Shown: piece by piece, positions 26,872-35,970 of the stretch | How positions within the stretch are numbered: position 1 is the stretch's first letter | How the letters are laid out: every line of letters begins with the position of its first letter | DNA from: Candidatus Binatia bacterium | GTDB lineage: Bacteria; Desulfobacterota; Binatia; Bin18 | Direction: 5' to 3' | Length of the DNA stretch: 64,000 nt | NCBI GenBank assembly: GCA_022820725.1 | Contig: JAJEFA010000007.1 | Coordinates: 347,215-411,214 of the forward strand | Program-made: the position numbers and the translations under genes | Notes under the pieces: generated by a model | What the model was told of the DNA's origin: nothing | What the model saw: only the letters and a program-made list of their open reading frames with translations | Databases searched by the model: none

Positions 26872-28752
26872 ATGGAACATAACGAACAGCGTAATGCTGA
26901 AGAAACAACGTCAGCGCAGAGCGAGGTCACCGCACAAGACCAGACCCAAACAGGGAACGCTGACACTGAGAGCCAGGCAGCAAACGAGAGTCCGTCGCCA
27001 GAGACAACGGGCACCGGCAGTGAGACCGCACCCGCAGCGCCAGCTCAACCAGGTAAAGGTGTTGGGGAAGACTTCGGTCAAATGTTTGAAGAAAGCATGC
27101 GCTCGGTTCAACCGGGCGAGATCGTCCGTGGCCGGGTGGTGAACATCGGACCAGAATTCGTCACGATTGATATCGGCTATAAATCGGAAGGCCATATTCC
27201 GCTGGCTGAATTTCGGCAGCACGACGGGCAGCTCACGGTCAGTGAGGGAGATGAAATAGAGGTCTACTTTGACTCGGCCGACTCTGAGCAAGAGGGGATT
27301 GTTTTATCCCGAGCAAAGGCAGAGCAATTTCGTATTTGGCGAGACATTGAGGAAGCGTTCAATAACCACACGCCCGTCAATGGTTCCATTGTTGGCAAGG
27401 TGAAAGGCGGATTGCGCGTCGATATCGGGGTGGCCGCGTTTTTACCGGGCTCTCATGTTGACATTCGCCCCATCCGCGACCTGGATCAATTTCTGGGAAA
27501 AACAGGTAAATTTGCGATCCTCAAATACAATCGAGCCCGCTCCAACGTGGTCGTATCACGCCGGGCCGTGCTGGAACAGGAGCGCGCCGCGCTGCGGGAA
27601 GAGACGCTGAAGGTCCTCGATGAAGGGGTTATTCTTGAGGGCACCGTCAAAAATATTACGGATTACGGAGCCTTTGTTGATCTGGGGGGGCTGGATGGAC
27701 TCCTGCACATCACCGATATGTCCTGGGGACGGATCGGTCATCCCTCTGAGATGATCAAAACCGGGGAGACGATTAAGGTCGTTGTGCTCAAGTTTGACGC
27801 GGAAAAGGAACGGGTGTCACTAGGCCTGAAACAACTCGTCCCCGATCCGTGGGGATCGGTCGCCGAACGCTACCTGCCCGGCAGTCGGGTGCAGGGCAAG
27901 GTCGTGAGTTTGGCCGATTACGGAGCTTTTGTGGAACTGGAGCAGGGAGTGGAAGGGCTATTACACGTCTCCGAAATGTCGTGGACAAAGCGGATTTCTC
28001 ACCCCTCTAAACTGCTCTCCGTCGGCGATGAGGTTGAAATCGTGGTCCTCGACCTGGACCCTGCCCACCGTCGCATATCCTTAGGGCTCAAGCAGGTCTC
28101 GCCGAACCCGTGGGAGACAGTGCGGGCAACCCACCCGGTGGGCAGCCGCATCCACGGCAAAGTCAAAAGTGTTACCGATTTTGGTGTCTTTATTGAAGTT
28201 GAGGAAGGGATCGACGGCTTGGCGCATATCTCGGACCTGCATTGGACCCGAAAGATTAAGCATCCCTCGGAGCTATTTAAAAAAGGCGATGAGGTTGACG
28301 CCGTTATTCTCGGCATTGATGTGGAAAACGAGCGCATTTCGCTCGGGATTAAACAATCGGTCGCCGATCCCTGGGTCACTCTGCAACAAGAGCATCCGGT
28401 GGGGAGTCGGATCCATGGCAAAGTCACGAGTGTGACCGACTTCGGTGTCTTTGTCGAAGTGGCCGATGGCATTGAGGGGTTGATTCATATCTCTCAGCTC
28501 TCAACGGAGCGAGTCGAGAAGCCCTCGTCGTTATTTGAGGTCGGCAACGAGGTTGAGGCCGAGGTGATCCATATTGATCCCCGTGAACACAAAATGGGAC
28601 TGAGTGTGAAGGCCTTACGCCGCAGTGAAGAGCGAGAGGAAATGGAGGCTTACCTCAAGCGCGAACGAGAAGGCGCACGCTTCTCTTTTGAGGATATCTT
28701 GGGAGAAGAGTTGCGGCTCGACCGGGATGACGGAGATCCACAGAAATCATAA
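26872..28752 (+). CDS. rpsA: 30S ribosomal protein S1
   Basis: RNA-binding protein of the small subunit that helps initiate translation of weakly structured mRNAs. Six S1/OB repeats are visible from about residue 80, separated by about 85 residues, with motifs such as TDYGAFVDLGGLDGLLHI and TDFGVFIEVEEGIDGLAHI. Residues 1–75 form an unusual Gln/Thr/Glu/Pro-rich, low-complexity extension. Repeats 5 and 6 are nearly identical in DNA (from about 28138 and 28399), suggesting gene conversion. The 26 kb gene run and a TAGGGGG site upstream of the ATG support the start at 26872. Confidence 0.96.
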   Translation: MEHNEQRNAEETTSAQSEVTAQDQTQTGNADTESQAANESPSPETTGTGSETAPAAPAQPGKGVGEDFGQMFEESMRSVQPGEIVRGRVVNIGPEFVTIDIGYKSEGHIPLAEFRQHDGQLTVSEGDEIEVYFDSADSEQEGIVLSRAKAEQFRIWRDIEEAFNNHTPVNGSIVGKVKGGLRVDIGVAAFLPGSHVDIRPIRDLDQFLGKTGKFAILKYNRARSNVVVSRRAVLEQERAALREETLKVLDEGVILEGTVKNITDYGAFVDLGGLDGLLHITDMSWGRIGHPSEMIKTGETIKVVVLKFDAEKERVSLGLKQLVPDPWGSVAERYLPGSRVQGKVVSLADYGAFVELEQGVEGLLHVSEMSWTKRISHPSKLLSVGDEVEIVVLDLDPAHRRISLGLKQVSPNPWETVRATHPVGSRIHGKVKSVTDFGVFIEVEEGIDGLAHISDLHWTRKIKHPSELFKKGDEVDAVILGIDVENERISLGIKQSVADPWVTLQQEHPVGSRIHGKVTSVTDFGVFVEVADGIEGLIHISQLSTERVEKPSSLFEVGNEVEAEVIHIDPREHKMGLSVKALRRSEEREEMEAYLKREREGARFSFEDILGEELRLDRDDGDPQKS

Positions 28753-28776
28753 GGCTTGCTGATGGGGGATGGTAGC

Positions 28777-29118
28777 GTGACCAAAAGAGACCTGATCGAG
28801 GAAGTCGCCCAGCGCTATCCTCGTTTTTCACGACGAGATGCCGAGGTCATGGTCAATACGGTATTCGACAGTATGACCGAGGCCCTGGCACGGACGGAAC
28901 GGATTGAAATCCGCGGATTCGGCAGTTTTATCGTCAAACAGCGTCCGGCGCGGGAAGGTCGGAACCCGAGAACTGGAGAGGTGGTCGCGGTGGCGGCCAA
29001 AAAAGTTCCGCTCTTTAAGGTCGGGAAAGAATTACGCCTCCGCGTCGACGGTCAGCCTCTTACGGCAGCCGAACCCGATACGGAGACCAAGACTGACACA
29101 GATAACGCGGGCGGTTGA
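28777..29118 (+). CDS. ihfB: integration host factor beta/HU-family DNA-binding protein
   Basis: Small DNA-bending protein. TKRDLIEEVAQRYPRFSRRD at the N terminus, IEIRGFGSFIVKQRPAREGR with the conserved GFG, and ARxGRNPRTGE of the DNA-contacting arm are clear. The GTG at 28777 (VTKRDL) is chosen because IhfB proteins start here and GGGGGAT lies 7 bases upstream. An ATG at 28762 is also possible. An acidic tail (EPDTETKTDTDNAGG) is an unusual addition. It follows rpsA closely, as in many proteobacteria. Confidence 0.92.
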   Translation: MTKRDLIEEVAQRYPRFSRRDAEVMVNTVFDSMTEALARTERIEIRGFGSFIVKQRPAREGRNPRTGEVVAVAAKKVPLFKVGKELRLRVDGQPLTAAEPDTETKTDTDNAGG

Positions 29119-29233
29119 GGCACGTGACGCATCCGACCGGGGTCGTTCCTTCCTATCCAGCCAAGCCCCATTCCAGAGAGAGCCTCTTCATACACAACGG
29201 ATGGGAATATTCTGAATAAAGGCAGGCAGGATT

Positions 29234-30661
29234 GTGCAACAGACAACTCCAATTGAAACGCTCCGTCGTGAAGTCCAGACGGTTGGTGACCTCAAGAAAA
29301 TAGACTATCAGGTTCTCCCCGTGCGAGAAGAGATGCGGGCGAATTTGATCCGGATGCTCGCCTCAGGGGAAAAATTGCTCCCCGGTATTATCGGCTATGA
29401 CGAGACCGTGATTCCGGAGATCGAAAACGCGGTACTGGCCGGACATCATATCGTTTTTCTGGGTGAACGCGGACAGGCGAAATCGCGGGTGATCCGGGGC
29501 TTGACTGGCCTGCTGGACGACTATGTGCCGACCATCCGTGATAGCGAGATTCCAGAGAATCCGCTGGCGCCCATCTCTCCGCAGGCACGTCGCTTGGCTG
29601 CGGAACGCGGAGAGGCGCTTGAAATCCGCTGGCTGTCGCGCGACGAGCGCTACGCCGAGAAGCTGGCAACGCCCGATGTGTCCGTTGCCGACCTCATCGG
29701 CGAGGTGGACCCGATTAAAGTGGCCGAAGGGCGCTATCTGGCCGACGAGGAAACCATCCACTACGGCCTGATCCCCCGGACGAACCGCGGCATTTTCGCG
29801 GTCAACGAACTGCCCGACCTGACCGAGAAAGTGCAGGTTGGCCTGTTCAATCTGATGGAAGAACAGGACTTTCAGGTCAAAGGCTTCAAGGTCCGGCTGC
29901 CGCTCGATGTGATTATTGTGGCGAGTGCGAACCCCGAGGACTATACGAGCCGGGGGCGTATTATCACCCCACTGAAAGACCGTTTTGATGTGCAGATTCG
30001 CACCCACTATCCACGCTCGATTGAGGAAGAAATTTCTATTATGGAGCAGGAAGCGGTCCAGTTTGACCACGACGGCCTAGTGTTCCATACCCCACCGTTC
30101 ATGAAGGAGATCTGCGCTCAACTCACCATGGAAGCCCGGGATTCGAATGAAATCAATCAATCGTCCGGGGTGAGCGTCCGCATGACGATTAACAATTTTG
30201 AAAGTGTGATCAGCAATGCGGAGAAGCGGGCCGTGCGTCTGGGTGAAAGCGAAGTTGTGCCGCGCATCAGTGACCTGTACGCACTCTATCCCTCGACTGC
30301 GGGCAAGATCGAGCTGGAATATATGGGCGAAGAGCAGAAAGACGGAGACCTAATTGAGCGTCTGGTCAATCGCGCTGTTCAGAAAGTCTTCGACAAATAT
30401 ATGCGGGTCGAAAATTTACAGCCGGTCATCGATCATTTCGCGAACGGCGGGGGCGTTGAAATTTCGGATATGATGCCGTCTCAACAATACGTGGAGGGTA
30501 TCCAGAACATTCAGGGGCTCCAGGAGAGCCTAGCGGCATTAGGGGTTGATGGTCAGCCGAGCTTCATCTCCACGGCCACCGAATTTATCCTGGAAGGCCT
30601 GCATCTGCATCAGAAGCTCAACAAAGAGCGCCAGGGCGGCCGCCAGACCTATCGCGCCTAG
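29234..30661 (+). CDS. AAA+ ATPase of the magnesium-chelatase ChlI/MoxR-like group
   Basis: 475-residue AAA+ protein. The Walker A region reads GERGQAKSRVI (an unusual G-x-R-G-Q-A-K-S loop), followed by LIGEVDPIKVAEGRYLADEE and FAVNELPDLTEKVQVGLFN, a Mg-chelatase I-like insert with a Walker B (RGIFAVNELPDL). Sensor-1-like ASANPEDYTSRGRIITPLKDR is clear. Members often pair with VWA proteins to remodel or insert metal cofactors into partner complexes. The probable VWA partner (32723–34315) lies on the same strand but is separated by a 1.8-kb opposite-strand module. Confidence 0.88.
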   Translation: MQQTTPIETLRREVQTVGDLKKIDYQVLPVREEMRANLIRMLASGEKLLPGIIGYDETVIPEIENAVLAGHHIVFLGERGQAKSRVIRGLTGLLDDYVPTIRDSEIPENPLAPISPQARRLAAERGEALEIRWLSRDERYAEKLATPDVSVADLIGEVDPIKVAEGRYLADEETIHYGLIPRTNRGIFAVNELPDLTEKVQVGLFNLMEEQDFQVKGFKVRLPLDVIIVASANPEDYTSRGRIITPLKDRFDVQIRTHYPRSIEEEISIMEQEAVQFDHDGLVFHTPPFMKEICAQLTMEARDSNEINQSSGVSVRMTINNFESVISNAEKRAVRLGESEVVPRISDLYALYPSTAGKIELEYMGEEQKDGDLIERLVNRAVQKVFDKYMRVENLQPVIDHFANGGGVEISDMMPSQQYVEGIQNIQGLQESLAALGVDGQPSFISTATEFILEGLHLHQKLNKERQGGRQTYRA

Positions 30662-30745
30662 GAGTTGTCTGCCCAGCAATCAAGCAAACTCTTTGTTCGG
30701 CAGGCTGATATCTTGCAAATCTATAGGCAAGCAGCCTTGACACAA

Positions 30746-31372
30746 TCATGAGCGCCACAACCCGGCCGACCGAGCCGACGCTGGCAGGGAGCGGCACTGT
30801 GCGGCCCGCTTCTTACCTATCAGGTTGACGACCCACTCAACATAATGCGCAGGGACCCGCATCCGGCCTTGATATAGGGCATTGAAGACGGCATCGGCGA
30901 GTGTATCACGTGTCAGGATTCGCTGGACGTCATCCTGCGCAAAAATATCCACCGTGCAGCCCGTCGAAAGCTCTCCGAACCACTCGGCGCAAATCCGAAT
31001 GGCTTTGCGTTCGTCTATGGGAGCTGTCGCGCCGTACTCCAGTGCGTAGGCGATGGTCGCCGCTTCACCGTCATCAAGGGTTTGGTTGGCAGGACCGGAT
31101 ACGAGACTGATGAAATGCTGTGTCCCGGCGTCTCCGAGCCTGACAAGTTCCACACCTCCCTGAGCGACCAGCGCGGAGAGCGCCTCCGCATCGTTGCGTC
31201 CGGTTCTGCCATCGACCTCAAGCTCAAAAGAAACTTCCTCAACAACGAGGAGTCGGTTGGGCAAGGCACCAAGAAGTGCCTCCGAGTACCCGGTTGCATT
31301 CAGGTTAATAATGACACTCGTGTCAGCAACAACGGACAGTGTGGAATCAGTGAGGCAGCTTCGACATTCCAT
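30746..31372 (-). CDS. PIN-like domain protein (possible toxin-type nuclease)
   Basis: 208 residues from the ATG at 31372. The PIN pattern is seen in order: VVADTSVIINL (first Asp), DDGEAATIAYALE (Glu), TAPIDERKAIRIC (Asp). This suggests a metal-dependent RNase or a small VapC-like nucleic-acid nuclease. The ATG overlaps the 3' end of the upstream XRE/ImmA gene by 26 bases, so the two are translationally coupled. The C-terminal ~90 residues continue past the PIN core. Activity against RNA is inferred, not shown. Confidence 0.72.
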   Translation of the reverse strand: MECRSCLTDSTLSVVADTSVIINLNATGYSEALLGALPNRLLVVEEVSFELEVDGRTGRNDAEALSALVAQGGVELVRLGDAGTQHFISLVSGPANQTLDDGEAATIAYALEYGATAPIDERKAIRICAEWFGELSTGCTVDIFAQDDVQRILTRDTLADAVFNALYQGRMRVPAHYVEWVVNLIGKKRAAQCRSLPASARSAGLWRS

Positions 31373-32546
31373 CCGCCTCAACCTCCTCGATTTCCACGTC
31401 GTCCAGAATCTCACGCAGTTCGACCCGACTCAGGCGTAAAAGACGAGCGAGTTGGCCCTCGCTGAGCAGGCCTTGCCGCCAAGCTTCCGCAGCCAGCGAA
31501 TTCAGGCGGAGCGTCGTGGGACGCTCCGCTTCCATTTTACCCGTATCAACAGCGGCCAGGTCGCCAAGAACCTGACGAGCCTGCTCGTCCGTGATTCCGC
31601 CATTGGCTTGGAACCGATCCCAGGTTCCCGGTTTGGTCAGGCCAAGCTCTTCAAGCCGCCGGACCATTGCCTCGCGCGATATACCGAAGGTGTGGGCGAG
31701 CAGGATAACATGCCGGCGGGTGAGGTGGGATGCACCCGCAGTGAGGTCCTGGAATCTGTGCCCAACCGTATGAGTTGGCGTCAGGAAGGCACGGGCAAAG
31801 GCGCTAGCGTAGCGTTCTTCGCGTGAACTTTCCTGTTCATTGGAATGCAAAATATCGGGCTTTTTACGATTCGCACTGAAATGTCCGAGTTCATGCCCCC
31901 CGGTCTGGGTTCGGCGTTCGTGCGGATGGTTGGCGTTTAATAGCATGCATGCACCGATTTCCTCGTCATAGGCGAACAAGCCAGATACCTGAGAGTCGAG
32001 CGGCCTCACATAGACGCGCACGCCGAGGTCCAATTCAAGCAGGCTCACCAAGTCGCGGACCGGTGCTAATCCCAATCCAAGCCAATGCCGCAGCTCGGTC
32101 GCATTGGTTTCGGCTTGGGCATGGACATTACCTGGCATGAGCGGCCGTTCCGGAGGGTCATTTCGAGTGCGCCTGATACCGAGCGTACTTTCAAGCTCCA
32201 CCTCAGCCTGGACAAGGTCCGTCAGTAGCCGGGCCGCGTTATCGGTAGCGTGGTCGCTGACCGTGCTGAGCTTGCGGAAGCGAGGGACGAGATCAATACA
32301 TACTGACTCGTGGCGAAGCAGGGCGTTGACCGACGTTTGATACCGACGGGCCAGCTTTTGGAGTTCGTCTGCGCGAATCCGGCGCTGCCCCTTCTCTATG
32401 GCGACCAGCGTCGTGCGCGCGATATCAATGCTGGACGCCGCATCGGCCTGGGTCAGACCAGCCGTTTCACGTGCGACGCGCAAGCGTGCCCCGACATGAG
32501 GAGCAGGCAGTTCCTGTTCCAGACCTGTGGAGGGATTGTTATTCAT
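31347..32546 (-). CDS. XRE-family regulator fused to ImmA/IrrE-type metallopeptidase
   Basis: 399-residue protein. Residues ~20–75 form an XRE helix-turn-helix (RLRVARETAGLTQADAASSI, then TTLVAIEKGQRRIRADELQK). The peptidase-M78 (ImmA/IrrE) motif HELGHFSA sits near 225, with the downstream zinc-ligand region ERYASAFARAFLTPTHT. The C-terminal tail (NSLAAEAWRQGLLSEGQLAR) looks like a UPF0175-type DNA-binding/antitoxin segment. These proteins act in stress or mobile-element circuits (for example IrrE or ImmA) by cleaving or inactivating repressors. It is transcribed from an AT-rich intergenic region with a candidate operator at 32560–32588. Confidence 0.88.
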   Translation of the reverse strand: MNNNPSTGLEQELPAPHVGARLRVARETAGLTQADAASSIDIARTTLVAIEKGQRRIRADELQKLARRYQTSVNALLRHESVCIDLVPRFRKLSTVSDHATDNAARLLTDLVQAEVELESTLGIRRTRNDPPERPLMPGNVHAQAETNATELRHWLGLGLAPVRDLVSLLELDLGVRVYVRPLDSQVSGLFAYDEEIGACMLLNANHPHERRTQTGGHELGHFSANRKKPDILHSNEQESSREERYASAFARAFLTPTHTVGHRFQDLTAGASHLTRRHVILLAHTFGISREAMVRRLEELGLTKPGTWDRFQANGGITDEQARQVLGDLAAVDTGKMEAERPTTLRLNSLAAEAWRQGLLSEGQLARLLRLSRVELREILDDVEIEEVEADGMSKLPH

Positions 32547-32559
32547 GGAACACCTCGAA

Positions 32560-32588
32560 TGTCAGAAACAATATTATAATAACTGACA
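32560..32588. promoter_or_regulatory. candidate operator of the XRE/ImmA–PIN module
   Basis: Inverted repeat TGTCAG (32560–32565) ... CTGACA (32583–32588) with a 17-bp AT-rich centre. It overlaps the −10 of the minus-strand promoter and lies just upstream of the XRE gene start, a typical place for autorepression. Confidence 0.5.
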
Positions 32589-32600
32589 ATGTCAATTCAA
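32573..32600 (-). promoter_or_regulatory. candidate promoter for the XRE/ImmA–PIN module
   Basis: On the minus strand, TTGAAT (32600–32595), a 16-bp spacer and a perfect TATAAT (32578–32573) lie about 27 bases upstream of the ATG at 32546. Overlaps the operator candidate. Confidence 0.5.
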
Positions 32601-32722
32601 AACGACTGAAGAGTCAGGCGGGTGTAAGTTCCCTTTCCCCGCTCCGCCGGGATGTGGGGATAGTAAAGGTAGGCGGGTTGCTCTATGATCCCGTCATTCC
32701 GTGACCGTGCTTCCAAACTGAC

Positions 32723-34315
32723 ATGATCACCATTCGCTATACTGACTGGGATGGCAGCCAGCGTGTCCAGCTGTCGGCCGATAAAATCTTCGAAGAGTTG
32801 GCCGAACATCTGTCCTCAACGGACGATATGCAGAAGGCGCTGGAGCAGCTCATGCGCCAGGGTCTCGGGGAGGAAGACGATAAGCTTAAGGGCCTGGACG
32901 ATCTCGTGCGCGACCTGCGCGAAGAGATGCGCAAACGCTACCGCGAGGCCAATATGCGCTCCTCGCTCGATGAGATGCAGGACCGGCTGGACTCCATTCT
33001 GAGTCAGGAGCAGCGCACGCTGGAGGAGCGGCGACCTCAGCAGCCCGAACTCGAAGAGAAGGAGCAGTTTCTCCAGCAGTTGCCGCAGCGCCTGAGCGAG
33101 AAAATGGAGAAGCTGTCGAACTATGAGTTCGAGGACGAGGCCGCCCAGGCCGCGTTTGACGAACTCATGCAGGAGTTTGACAATATCCGCTCGCTGGAGA
33201 ACTTTCAGCGCCGTTTCAACGACCTGTTCAATGGACCGCGCCCGCTCAGCTATCAGGAAGCGCTGGAACTGATGGAGGAGATGGAGCAGCTCCAGGAGAT
33301 GGAGCAAAACCTGCTGTCCGGACAGCCAGAGAAGATCGACCCGGACCAGCTTCAGGAATTGATTGGCCAGGCCGCCAGCCAGGACTTCCAGAACCTCCAG
33401 GAGATGCAGTCACTATTGGAAGAAGCCGGGTTTTTGATCTACCGCGAGGGCCGGGTGCAGTTGTCGCCCAAGGGCGTGCGGCGGATTGGCCAACTCGCCC
33501 TGCAAGACATCTATACCAATCTGCTACGCGACCGGAACGGCTCACACGCCACCGACCATCGTGGCATGGCCGAGATCAAAATAGACGAAACCCGACCGTA
33601 TCAGTACGGCGACCCGATGCATCTCGACCTGGTCGGGACGCTCAAAAAGTCCATACAGCGGAGCGCGGGTGTCCCCCTGTCCATCCAGCCGGGAGACTTC
33701 ACGATCTTCGATACCGACCATACGACCACCACCTCGACCGTCCTCCTGCTGGATATGAGCTGGTCCATGAGTTGGGAGGGTCGCTTCGGAGCGGCGAAAA
33801 AAGTCGCGCTGGCGCTGGAGAGTTTGATCCGCACCCGCTATCCGCGGGATTATTTTTCGATTGTCGGGTTTTTCACGCGAGCCGTGGAACTCAAGGTCAA
33901 GGACCTGCCCGAGGCGAGTTGGAATATGGGCGACCCGTTTACCAACCTTCAGGACGGCCTGCGGCTTGCCGGGGACCTGCTGCGCCGCCACCCGAGCCAT
34001 AATCAACACATCATTGTGGTGACGGATGGCCAACCCACCGCCTATTTTTCGCGGGGACGGCTCTACTGCGAATGGCCCCTGTCTTTTGGGGGGATCAGTA
34101 TGCGGGCGGCCCAGGAGACCCTGCGAGAGGTGGAGAAAGTCACCAAGCGGGGGGTCACGATTAATACCTTCATGCTCGACGACAGCCCGAGCCTGCGTAC
34201 CTTTGTGGACAAAATGACCAAGATGAACCGCGGTCGCGCCTTTTACACCCGCCCGGACAATCTGGGGGAATATCTCCTGGTTGACTACGTGGCAAATCAG
34301 AAAAAGAGGATTTGA
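32723..34315 (+). CDS. von Willebrand factor A (VWA) domain protein, AAA partner
   Basis: 530 residues. The first ~260 residues are very rich in Glu, Gln, Leu and Arg and probably form a long helical region. The VWA domain follows, with a MIDAS motif DMSWSMSWEGRF (D-x-S-x-S), the threonine motif GDPFTNLQ and VVTDGQPTAYF. VWA proteins of this type (CoxE/BchD-like) work with an AAA+ partner to insert metals or remodel complexes. The AAA gene at 29234–30661 is the obvious candidate, on the same strand but separated by the opposite-strand XRE/PIN insert. Confidence 0.9.
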   Translation: MITIRYTDWDGSQRVQLSADKIFEELAEHLSSTDDMQKALEQLMRQGLGEEDDKLKGLDDLVRDLREEMRKRYREANMRSSLDEMQDRLDSILSQEQRTLEERRPQQPELEEKEQFLQQLPQRLSEKMEKLSNYEFEDEAAQAAFDELMQEFDNIRSLENFQRRFNDLFNGPRPLSYQEALELMEEMEQLQEMEQNLLSGQPEKIDPDQLQELIGQAASQDFQNLQEMQSLLEEAGFLIYREGRVQLSPKGVRRIGQLALQDIYTNLLRDRNGSHATDHRGMAEIKIDETRPYQYGDPMHLDLVGTLKKSIQRSAGVPLSIQPGDFTIFDTDHTTTTSTVLLLDMSWSMSWEGRFGAAKKVALALESLIRTRYPRDYFSIVGFFTRAVELKVKDLPEASWNMGDPFTNLQDGLRLAGDLLRRHPSHNQHIIVVTDGQPTAYFSRGRLYCEWPLSFGGISMRAAQETLREVEKVTKRGVTINTFMLDDSPSLRTFVDKMTKMNRGRAFYTRPDNLGEYLLVDYVANQKKRI

Positions 34316-34329
34316 GCGGCTGCACAGCT

Positions 34330-34893
34330 TCAGCTCGTTTCGTCCGGTCCAACCTGGGCGAGGGCGCGCTGCTCCTCTTGCTGCATGTCGGCGAAAACAA
34401 CCGCCTCGATCTCCCGATAGTGCCGGAGGGCGGCATCCACCTTTTCCTTGCCCTCTTTGGCTTCGAGTTCGGCGATCTTTTCCCTAATCCAGGTCAGGTG
34501 CGCCTTCTCGTCTGCCTGCATCTCGTGCAGAATCTTGAGCGTCTCCGGAGCGACATCGGACCGGGCGGCATGTTCCGTGTACCGTTTGTGCGCTCGCTCG
34601 GCCACCACGCAGGTGAGGGCCAGCAGGTCAAGGAAATTCGCCGGCAGGCCGGCCTTACGCCGGAGTTGACGGTGGTAGCCATTATCAATCCGCATGGGCT
34701 CGCCGCCCAGCGCCAGAATACGCTCGGTCCAGAGCCAAGCATGATTGGTCGCATCCGCTAAATGACGGGCCAGCTTTTCTTGGATGTTCTGGTTCTCCGC
34801 AAGGTTGATTAGCCGCAGAATCAAGTCGGCCCCACGTAATTCGGCATCCCGATAATAATTGAACAACAGGACTTTGTAGGCGTTTTTTTCCAT
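34330..34893 (-). CDS. ferritin-like diiron four-helix protein
   Basis: 187 residues with the regular spacing of carboxylate/His residues expected for a four-helix ferritin-like diiron fold: RDAELRGADLILRLI, LADATNHAWLWTERILAL, VVAERAHKRYTEHA and MQADEKAHLTWIREKIAE (E-x-x-H pattern). Candidates are MiaE/DUF455-like hydroxylases or a rubrerythrin-type protein; the match to any one family is not certain. It lies 93 bases downstream of the HAD gene on the same strand and converges with the VWA gene. Confidence 0.72.
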   Translation of the reverse strand: MEKNAYKVLLFNYYRDAELRGADLILRLINLAENQNIQEKLARHLADATNHAWLWTERILALGGEPMRIDNGYHRQLRRKAGLPANFLDLLALTCVVAERAHKRYTEHAARSDVAPETLKILHEMQADEKAHLTWIREKIAELEAKEGKEKVDAALRHYREIEAVVFADMQQEEQRALAQVGPDETS

Positions 34894-34986
34894 GCCGGTC
34901 TCTTCAGGCTCGCAGTGCCTCAGCTATCAGTGGGAGGCTATTCGGGCAAGGGTGTAAGAAGCGGAAGAGAACAGTCCGGACAGGCC

Positions 34987-35733
34987 CTAGAGTTGGTCGA
35001 GACAGGCTGGCAACGCCGAGAGATGGCTGATCTCAAAATCGGGCTGGGCCAACTGGTCGAGGCCGTCCGCCGTATGGGCTTGCAGGACCTCGTGTCTGGC
35101 TCGCCTCTTCCGGTTGAGCCAGACGCTATGCAGCCCACTATTTCGAGCGCCAACGATATCGTGCAGCAGAGAGTCGCCGACATACACGGCTTCTTCGGGG
35201 CGGCAGTTGGCAGCACTGAGAGCGGCAGAAAAGATAAAAGGAGCGGGTTTGCCCTGGTCAAATTCGCCGCCGACAAAAATATCGTGGAAATATTCATGGA
35301 GACCGGCTGCTTTTACTTTGGCCCGCTGCATGCTAGGCGCGCCGTTGGTGAGCAGACTGATATGAAAACGCCGGGTCAAATCTGCGAGAAAGGGCAACAC
35401 GTCGGGATACGGTTGGCAGCTGCGTAAACGCTTCTGCCAATAGGTCGTGGCCGCGGCGTGCGCGACCTCTGCATCATCGTGGCCAAACCGTTCAAGGGTT
35501 TGCTGCCACAGGGAGGCGAGCATGGCCTCCGCTGAGCCCAGGGGACGCAGGTAGCGATCATAATCTCCCCAGGCGCGGTCGGATATTTCACGATAAGTTG
35601 ATTCAAGCGCCGCCGCACTGAGGTCCGGCCAGCGTTCACATATCACCGCAAACGCAGTCTTGAGGGCCCGATCAATCGTTGCCCCATCGTCGGCCAGGGT
35701 TCCATCAAAATCAAAAAAGACAGCTTTCAGCAT
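34987..35733 (-). CDS. HAD-superfamily phosphatase (phosphoglycolate/pyrophosphatase-like)
   Basis: HAD hydrolase, about 248 residues. Motif I AVFFDFDGTLADDG carries the nucleophilic Asp; motif II is LLTNGAPS; motif III a lysine in DQGKPAPFIF; motif IV YVGDSLLHDIVGARNSG. The cap is helical, so it is class C1. An alternative GTG start at 35742 adds three residues. The substrate (phosphoglycolate, nucleotide or another sugar phosphate) cannot be named. Confidence 0.88.
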   Translation of the reverse strand: MLKAVFFDFDGTLADDGATIDRALKTAFAVICERWPDLSAAALESTYREISDRAWGDYDRYLRPLGSAEAMLASLWQQTLERFGHDDAEVAHAAATTYWQKRLRSCQPYPDVLPFLADLTRRFHISLLTNGAPSMQRAKVKAAGLHEYFHDIFVGGEFDQGKPAPFIFSAALSAANCRPEEAVYVGDSLLHDIVGARNSGLHSVWLNRKRRARHEVLQAHTADGLDQLAQPDFEISHLSALPACLDQL

Positions 35734-35889
35734 AACAACCACAGCCCCACAGCAGAGAGTTGGTCACTCCTGCATGACAGCAGGAACGCGTTCTTGCGCC
35801 ATAACAAGTTTGGACACATCTTGCGCTTCCTGGGCCAGACGCGCAACGCCGCCATGCTGCGGACGCCGGTCCCCTTTTCATTTTTCCTC

Positions 35890-35917
35890 TTGACAGGCTC
35901 TGGAATGCCAGGACAAT
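35890..35917 (+). promoter_or_regulatory. candidate sigma-70-type promoter upstream of the SDR remnant and typA
   Basis: TTGACA (35890–35895), 16-bp spacer, GACAAT (35912–35917). It lies about 54 bases before the truncated SDR start at 35971 and about 188 before typA, so it may now drive typA. The rest of 35743–35970 shows nothing else recognisable. Confidence 0.35.
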
Positions 35918-35970
35918 AGGCGCGCAATCAACTCAGGCAGTCTCGCCTTCGGTGCTGTTAGGAGGGGTAT

